Part shown: positions 57,372-64,000 of the stretch, in pieces | How the letters are laid out: each line of letters starts with the position of its first letter | Position numbering within the stretch: the first letter of the stretch is position 1 | Assembly: GCA_039707655.1 (NCBI GenBank) | Contig: CM077665.1 | Location: forward strand, 309,752,486-309,816,485 | Direction of reading: 5' to 3' | Source of the DNA: Elymus sibiricus | Lineage: Eukaryota; Streptophyta; Magnoliopsida; Poales; Poaceae | DNA length: 64,000 bases | Position numbers and translations under genes: made by a program | Notes under the pieces: generated by a model | The model's input: the letters and a program-made list of their open reading frames with translations, nothing else | Told to the model about the DNA's origin: nothing | Databases searched by the model: none

Positions 57372-58448
57372 GTTCGGTAGCGATGCGTTGGTAGAAGTTT
57401 GCTATTTCATTGTCGTTGAACGTACTAAGATTCACAAAAAAAGGTGTGTCGTGAGCTGGGTTCCTGTGAGGTCGTTGTCAGCGTATTCAGGTCATAAATT
57501 GATGCTCTCCTTGTTTTGTGGCAAGGAAAGCAGTGGTGATATTGGTTACTAATTGTAGAATATTACAATCTATTCAGATGCAGTCCTAGTAAGTTTTGGC
57601 ATTCTTTTGAGCTGATGCGTTGTTGGATTTTTGTTACGTATCATGTCACAAATCCAACTTCAGTTTTTTAGCTTGACAAATCGCACACACGAGATGCCAA
57701 TTTTTGGTAGCATTGCCATGTTTAGTCTTTTTGTAAGGAATTGCTGTGCTTGCTTAAATTTTTTGCCATCCTCATCACATCATAATTTGCCAAAAAAGTT
57801 AGTTTGGCACAATCTATATTCTCATGTCTGATTTTTAGCATTTTTGATTGATTATTTATTAAAGTAGGTCACTTGCCTCACACTAGACGGAGTACAAGGC
57901 CGTTTACACCGTATCGTCACGACTGAGAGAAACCAGCTTGATTTGCTGTGCATGTAAAGTTTAGTTTTTATTAACTGGTTGGGTAATAATTGTTTAGAGT
58001 TGCTCAAAATCAGTGCACCAAACCGCCTATTATCGGAACGACTAAATGGCATCACGGTCCCTGTGCTTTAGAACTGAACTTCCAAATTTGGTCTGCTATA
58101 TATTCAAGAGACGCCCTACCATTGCTCTGCTTTGGGCTCTCAGTATCAGGTTTGTTCTTCTGCAGGAGGTTAATGGTTCTTTGTTTGGATCGAGAAGAAA
58201 CTGAAGGCGAGTCTGAATTCTGGCAAGATTACTTACACATGACCGCTGCAGCACTCAGCACAACGCTATTGTTTACTGATAGCCAGTTTTTTGCAACTCA
58301 TAGCTCAATACCCTTATATAAGATAAACGAACATCACCACAATAAACAAACGCACAAATGACTAGTCTGTATGAGATTACATCCTAAGTATTCGCCTCCA
58401 CTGTCTGTATGCAAGTCCTTTTGTAATACTAGTAAGCATCGACGACGA
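57372..58448. other. Convergent intergenic region
   Basis: The two genes end toward each other with about 1.08 kb between stop codons, which must hold both 3' UTRs. I see no further gene and no clear transposon ends. Confidence 0.6.
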
Positions 58449-61400
58449 TCAGCTCTCCATCTCAACGACAATCTTACCAGTGGCATGACCATCGATACTG
58501 CTCTGCCACGCCTTGCCCGCGTCGCTCAACGGGAACCTCGAGTCGATCACCGTCTTCAGCTTGCCTTCCTTGAGCAACCCGACCAACAACTCCAGGTCCG
58601 CCTTGTTGGGCGACAGGAGCAGGGGCACGAGGCGCTTCTTGGAGAACGTCACCCTGTGCAGCGCAGATGTGAGGATGGCCGAGAAGTTGGGGGTGATGTC
58701 GATAACTCTCCCGGCGTCACTCAGCAATGGCTGGAAAGACGACCAGCTGACACCGACGGTGCAGTGAACCACGCCGTCATACTTCCTGCCGGAGGGGCTC
58801 TGCAGGCTCGCCCCCTCTGGGGTCTTGTAGTCCATCACCTCGTCCGCGCCCAAGCTCTTCACAAGATCCACGTTGCGGGCGCCGCAGGTGGCGGTAACAT
58901 GAAGGTTCGCTAGCTTTGCAAGCTGCACCGCGTACAGGCCTACGCCGCCAGAGGCAGCGGTGACCAACACGTTTAATGGCTTGCCGGTGCCGTCAAACTT
59001 GGCACCAATGGACCTCAGTGCCTGGAGCGCAGTGCCTGCAGCAATGGGAAGCCCTGCACCCTCAGCTGCAGAAACCTCAGCTGGCCTTTTTACAGTCAGG
59101 TTTGCAGATGCTACGGCATACTCTGCGAGTCCACCTCCGTTCTGTAACAGCAAAGACATCGTGACATCAATCAGCTTGCAGCATTTTTTTTAAATGAAGC
59201 GGATTTGTTCTGAAATCATCTTCTTTCCAAAATATGTTGTCATGAGGGAAGTTGACTCACAAGAGAGTTCAACATGGCGACGACTTGATCACCCGCTGTG
59301 AGACCTTTCACTCCAGGACCAACATCAACAACTACTCCGGCAACATCAGTCACTACAGGAAAAGGAGCAGTAGAGATGCAGCTATCAGCAAGTTGTTTCA
59401 TGAATTGAGAAGAACACCACACATATATTGATATATGTGATCTTCATCATAAGCTAATTATCAGGTAAGAGACATGGGGTTATCCTCCTTTTCGAAAAAA
59501 AATCAGGTAAGAGACATCCTGGATAGTTGTTAAAGGTGAAGAACAAAATAACATAGCAAGACCGGAAGACAAACATAATCAAATAATGTCCTCATAACTA
59601 CCCTTGGTGCTATTTTGCTCTCTACATAGGAAACCTGCAAACCAAACTCATGATTGATAGAAAATGCTAGCATCCACGCAGTGACACTACGAATGAGGAT
59701 AGTTACCTGGGATAAAAGGCAGTCTACGAGGCAGCAGAGGCCGCAAGTCCCCTTTCTGTATCTTCCAGTCAGCTGGGTTGATGGTAGCAGCTTGCAATTT
59801 CAACAGGACCTCATTATTCTTTGCTGAAGGGACGGGGGCTTCTACATGCTGCATTAGAGGGATTTCAGAATCACAGGTTTATAGGTTCTACTGGTTTATC
59901 TTCATAGAATAAGGAAAAATCTTGATGTTTACTGTTTTCCTTTATGCAATAAAAATAACTCTTGATTTGTTTGTTAATTAATTGAGCGGTATAAGCATCA
60001 AGCTGTCAGGCAAATCTCTCTAGGCTAAAATAGGGTTCTTGTGAAAAGAAACCCCTGTCAACCAATTGAGTCACAATCAGAGCTCGCACAACTGACTTGG
60101 TAATCTCAATATTATTAGGATTTAGAGGTGCGTACACGGGACTCACAAGTTGAGGGCATGTGTTAACTTTCAAATAATAAATTTCCGATTGACTCACAAA
60201 TGAGCACTCACTCGTCATCAGAGTATATTTGGGATCCAGGAGTGCTGACTCATGGGTCATAATATACAAAAAACTATTGTGCAGTGCTCTTTCCGAGCAT
60301 CCAACAGCAGGTATGCGCGATCTATTTAACTAATTTCACTGTAATATCTTAACCACTCCTAAAGCAAAGTAGACACGAGAAAGAGAGAACATATATATGT
60401 ATCTAAAGGGTAACACATGACCACCAAAGCAGCCACTCAATCAAATACTCAGTACATCATACAACCACCCAGTGCCCATCACAAATTCTACAGCAAAGGC
60501 CACCAGAGCAAAGTTCTATTGCTTCAGTAAGTCACAGCTAGCTACTTGACTACTTGTCTTGCCATAAAAAACAATGAGAGAAGTGCATATTTCAACCCTC
60601 AACTCTTGCCCTAGTCTAATATACACCCCTCAACTTCAAAACCGTCTAATCTACAACCCCCAACTCTCAAAACCGTCTAAGATTCAACCCTGAGACCGGT
60701 TTTGACCCTGTTGACCAGTTTTGAACCCGTTGACCGCCCAGTCAGCGCGCCACGTTAGGGGGTACTGTTCATAAATTCATTTTCTGCAAAAAAGTTCCAA
60801 AAACTCTGAAAAATTCATTTTCTGGGGAAAAAAAATTCCTGCGTAAACAGTAAATTCTGGAAAAATCAAAAAATTTCGCCGCGTGAACAGTAAATTCGAG
60901 AAAAGTTCGAAGTTCCCATTTTTTTCACCGCGCGAACAGTACATCCAGGAATTTTCGTTTTCCGAACTTACTGTTCACGGGTGAAAACTGGGGTTTTCCG
61001 AAAATCCGTACTCTTTTTTTGAACTTTTTTTTAGTACTGTTCACTTGGTGAAAAAAATGATTTTTCCCGAAAAATTGTTAGTTCTTTTAAAAAAAGTTTG
61101 AATTTACTGTTCACGCGGGATTTTTTCCACAGAAAATGAATTTTCCAGTTTTTTGGATTTTTTGCAGAAATTGAATTTTGTGAACAGTGTTTGTGAACAG
61201 TGCGCTGACGTGCGCGCGCTGACTGGGCGGTCAACGGGTTCAAAACTGGTCAACAGGGTCAAAACCGGTCTCAGGGTTGAATCTTAGACGGTTTTGAGAG
61301 TTGGGGGTTGTAGTTTAGACGGTTTTGAAGTTGAGGGATGTATATTAGACTAGGACAAGAGTTGGGGGTTGAAATATGCACTTCTCTCAAAAACAATTCA

Positions 61401-61717
61401 AAAGAAAGGATTCAATTCAGGTGAACTGACTGCGATCTCCACCAAAGGGGTTCCCAGGAAAAAAACTAACATATACTCTAATGGTATTTAGTTACTAAGT
61501 AGTCAATTAGCCAGTGAATCGGCCAAATCATCCAACGCCAACCATACCAATCTCACGCGCCGACCCGAACACACAGCAAACTAATACAGTAATAATAACA
61601 AGCTTCGACCCGCTACCCCGAACAGTAACTGCTTACCTTGAGGCCGGCGGCGCCACTGCCGCAGGCGTCGTACTGCACGGCCCGCATCTTCGCCGGCGTC
61701 GTCGCTGGGGTGGCCAT
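58449..61717 (-). CDS. Quinone oxidoreductase-like MDR protein, four exons
   Basis: Minus-strand exons 61717-61637, 59848-59707, 59352-59261 and 59141-58449, all with GT-AG borders and consistent phase. Total 1008 nt, 335 residues. The N-terminus MATPATTPAKMRAVQYD leads into a GroES-like substrate domain (NPADWKIQKGD, TDVAGVVVDVG, LTAGDQVVAML). Residues 167-173 AASGGVG form the nucleotide-binding loop of the Rossmann fold. No zinc-binding Cys cluster is present, so it belongs to the zinc-independent MDR/quinone oxidoreductase group. This group includes the plant chloroplast envelope quinone-oxidoreductase homologue and 2-alkenal/enone reductases using NADPH. Substrate and location are not shown by the sequence; no clear transit peptide. 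Intron 1 (1.8 kb) holds a large foldback element. Confidence 0.93.
59461..59517 (-). mobile_element. 27-bp retro-insert with 15-bp target duplication
   Basis: TCAGGTAAGAGACAT occurs at 59461-59475 and 59503-59517. Between them lie 27 bases ending TTTTCGAAAAAAAA. A short body with an A tail and a 15-bp duplication fits an extremely 5'-truncated LINE or SINE insertion. It lies in intron 2. The A tail is on the plus strand, so it is antisense to the gene. Confidence 0.7.
60576..61388. mobile_element. Mutator-type foldback MITE in intron 1
   Basis: 813 bp with GAGAGAAGTGCATATTTCAA at the left end and its complement at the right, flanked by the 9-bp duplication AAAAACAAT (60567-60575 and 61389-61397). 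Terminal arms of about 180 bp match closely, and similarity continues inward almost to the centre near 60980 (TACTGTTCA... arms). 9-bp duplications are characteristic of the Mutator superfamily. No transposase. Confidence 0.88.
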
Positions 61718-62430
61718 GGGAATATGGGGGAAACAAGAGAGCGAACGGAGGGGAAGAAGCCTCGTGAGTATCGTGACCGACTCGCGGGGGCCGGCTGTTT
61801 TGCGTGCGCTTTGGCTGATGCGTGGCCGGAGATGCTCCGGGCTGGTTGGTTGGCTCTCTGGTTCTTGGGGTACACGTCCCGTATCTCTCTGTGGGCTGAG
61901 ATCTATATACGCACCCCGTCGGCGAGGCTGGGCCGCATGTAGTATCGGGTAGGTTCTAGAAGGCCCGCTGATGATGTGTGGTGGGCGGGCGGGGGCACAC
62001 GGCGCTCGTGACTGGGCTGACACGGTTGAGCGCCGTGGCCGTGGTGTTGGCTCGTTTGGTCCCGCCCGCAGCAGTGTGTGAAAAGCGGTCGTAGGCACCG
62101 TTGCCGCGCCCGGCCGCGCGACGCCACCGCCGACGATGGTCGCCTCAAGGCCGCGTGCGTCGTTGTCTGGTGCGAGACTGCGCATGTCGACGGCGTGGGA
62201 ACGCGGTCTTTGCGTGCCTGATCGTGTGCCCTCCACCCCAGGTATTGCCGGTATATGCACCAGCCACCTTCCATCGAACATGCGCAAGCTTCTGTATTTT
62301 GCTGTGTCTTAGCACAACGCTTCACTTCATAATCAGGATTGGTGTGTGCCGGTTCATGAAATTGACGGTCCCGATAGGACGGTGTGCGGATAACACGAAG
62401 CTTTTTCCAGGTCCAGGCCTTTATTATTAC
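61718..62430 (-). promoter_or_regulatory. Upstream region of the MDR gene
   Basis: Minus-strand promoter side. TATATAG (61909-61903) lies 186-192 bases upstream of the start codon, a plausible TATA box. The region is GC-rich around 61950-62220 with no supported ORF. Confidence 0.5.
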
Positions 62431-63238
62431 TAGCACATATGCCCGTGCGTTGCTATCGAAGAAAAAATAGACATTTACTTAAATTTAATGAAAATTATAT
62501 GTGCAAACACATTTATCCTTCATTACGAAGAAATCGTTAATTGTCCCGTCCATCATTTACAAGCGTGCTATCCATTGCAAAATGGAGTTTGGTATATCTT
62601 TTTCAATAGGAACGTGTGTTAATTGAATCTGTAGTATAAGGTTAGGTTACCTCGACCCGTATTTACTCAAGCTTGTGCAATACTCAGTAAAGCGAAATCA
62701 CAGACACTATTGGTCAAGTATAAACGGTGCATCCCTCAGGATGAATCACGACCTTGAGTACAAATTCAAATGCTGATTTGTACAAACCATTATTTAAAAA
62801 CTTTAAATCAGATCATCACACCACAATAACTTTGGTGCATTATGAATTTTGAATTGCGCCGCAAATATTCGCAGGAATCACGTGGAAGATCTATTTTGCA
62901 GGAGCTAATTCTTCAGGTTGTAGTGTTCTGCACACACACTCATCTAGAGAACCTGGTTGTGTGCAGGCAGACATTCAGAATGCACATATTGTTCTCCCGC
63001 ACAAATTAATACAACTTCAGATACATCAAGATCTTATTTTTTAGAACTGTGTATGTGAGCTCCGTGCAAAAATATATTAGTCACACGCAGGCTAGGGTGC
63101 ATCTATAATAACCATGAGTCTGTCATCTACATATATTACATAAAGTCCACTTAGTCGAGAGAGAAGAACAAAATAAGGAGGGAGGAAAGGGCATAAAGAA
63201 TTTAGCAAGTTGAGAAAAAAATCTTACTTGGACCCGTG
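62431..63238. other. AT-rich flank with a repeat-like terminus
   Basis: The phrase ACTAGCACATATGCCCGTGC at 62437-62456 resembles a widespread grass transposon terminus (ACTAGC...GCCCGTGCGTTGC). I could not find the matching opposite end, so no element is delimited. No gene seen. Confidence 0.4.
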
Positions 63239-63544
63239 CTAGGCAATGAGCAGTCGTAGAGGAATTGCAAGTTTAGCTTCATCTTTTGGAAGCAAAGATT
63301 CGCACAATTTGTTAGTAGACTTATCTTCAGGACCTACAAAAAAAATGATTTGGTAAGTTGTTTACTTGACCTTATCATGAAACAGAGTAGAAGCCTTGAT
63401 TCCTCGCAAAACCTTATAGTTCCGTGTTGATCCAAACAACGAAGATTGAAGCCGCAACGTTTCACTTCCTAACATAGCATCCTGTTCATCAGTCATGTTC
63501 TCAGTGTACTGTACATTTGCCATTTGCTGAATGAGTTCCTGCAT
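63239..63544 (-). pseudogene. Possible gene fragment, two exon-like segments
   Basis: A minus-strand frame from about 63542 (after an ATGCAG acceptor-like site) to 63362 encodes ELIQQMANVQYTENM and continues to a TAA. A second segment (63333-63239) after TTTTTTTTGTAG can read PEDKSTNKLCESLLPKDEA and ends TAG. The gap between them (about 35 nt) is too short for a normal intron. It may be a transposon-captured or decayed gene piece. No family recognised. Confidence 0.3.
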
Positions 63545-64000
63545 GGTACATCAATTTAAACTTCAGATACATACAATACCAAGGCAGTAAGAAAGTTTCG
63601 ACATAGCCAACAAACATCAAGTACAACAAGCTCAGTACCCAATCCTTTCTTCAGTGCTTACATTTTCAAAGCATTAGGATTGAAGACTTATCCAAAGAGC
63701 CGTAATTATCATATGTGATTAACAAATAATAAGAAAAATCCGGAGTCTTGGCAAATCGATGTACACTTTTGTACACGTGATGTCCAAATGAGCAAACATA
63801 TGGGGAGAAGGGAACTCAAGATTATGTACAAGCTAACAGCAGTGGGTCCTTAGTGGTAAAACGAAAAGTAAACCTCCAAATATTTAGGTTGTAAGATTAG
63901 TTACCTTATGCTGCATTAGCATATCTAATACCATTGTCATGAGTGTTCGCCATAATGTATAGCAAGTTTAGCTTACTATACAAGAATGCAAGTACAAAAG
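63545..64000. other. Right-end AT-rich sequence, nothing identified
   Basis: No ORF, repeat end or RNA gene could be supported here. Confidence 0.5.

Noticed and set aside
58371..58913. Plus-strand ORF of 180 codons
   Set aside because: Antisense shadow of the last exon of the MDR gene.

Overview
The window looks like Triticeae (wheat/Aegilops/barley type) nuclear DNA. The evidence is a dense stack of nested LTR retrotransposons of grass lineages, a 5'-truncated SINE resembling the Triticeae Au family, and two intron-containing plant genes. I see no bacterial, organellar or viral gene set. All calls come from reading the sequence; no database search was run.

Layout. From 1 to about 45.7 kb the DNA is nested mobile elements, and exact target-site duplications (TSDs) give much of the order. 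A Copia element of SIRE/Maximus type (39072-43760, left part outside the window) was hit by a minus-strand Athila-type Gypsy element B (31719-39071, left part outside). The left LTR of B was hit by a plus-strand Athila-type element A (12348-31718), which has a tandem internal-LTR-internal-LTR structure. Element A was hit twice: by a minus-strand Athila-type element C (visible as 1-911 and 12102-12347) and by a 5.8-kb non-autonomous Tat-like Gypsy element (22302-28101, TSD GCAGG). Element C was hit by a Tekay-lineage chromodomain Gypsy element (912-12096, TSD CTGGT). A miniature terminal-repeat element lies in the right LTR of B, and an unclassified 1.5-kb repeat lies in the Copia RNase H region. 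At 43.8-45.7 kb there are two minus-strand LTR-plus-leader fragments of Tat-like elements.

46909-51947 is a young, almost intact Copia element with 234-bp LTRs (Hopscotch-like in size, TSD TGATG). It sits about 0.5 kb upstream of the putative core promoter of the first host gene.

The gene island is 52-62 kb. A plus-strand nine-exon gene (52598-57371) encodes a 486-residue NTF2-RRM-RGG protein of the plant G3BP family, linked to stress granules and mRNA binding. It faces a minus-strand four-exon gene (61717-58449) encoding a 335-residue zinc-independent quinone oxidoreductase-like MDR enzyme. Their introns carry small insertions with clean target duplications: a SINE, a 27-bp retro-insert, and an 813-bp Mutator-type foldback element that is palindromic over nearly its whole length. 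The last 2 kb hold upstream DNA and a weak two-exon gene fragment.

Most unusual content: the Tat-like non-autonomous element carries, antisense and next to its 3' LTR, a long ORF with two AT-hook motifs and a B3-like DNA-binding domain, preceded by a TATA-like box. Two separate loci carry arrays of 13-bp TCGG-N5-CCGA palindromes with alternating spacing and a shared period of about 65 bp.
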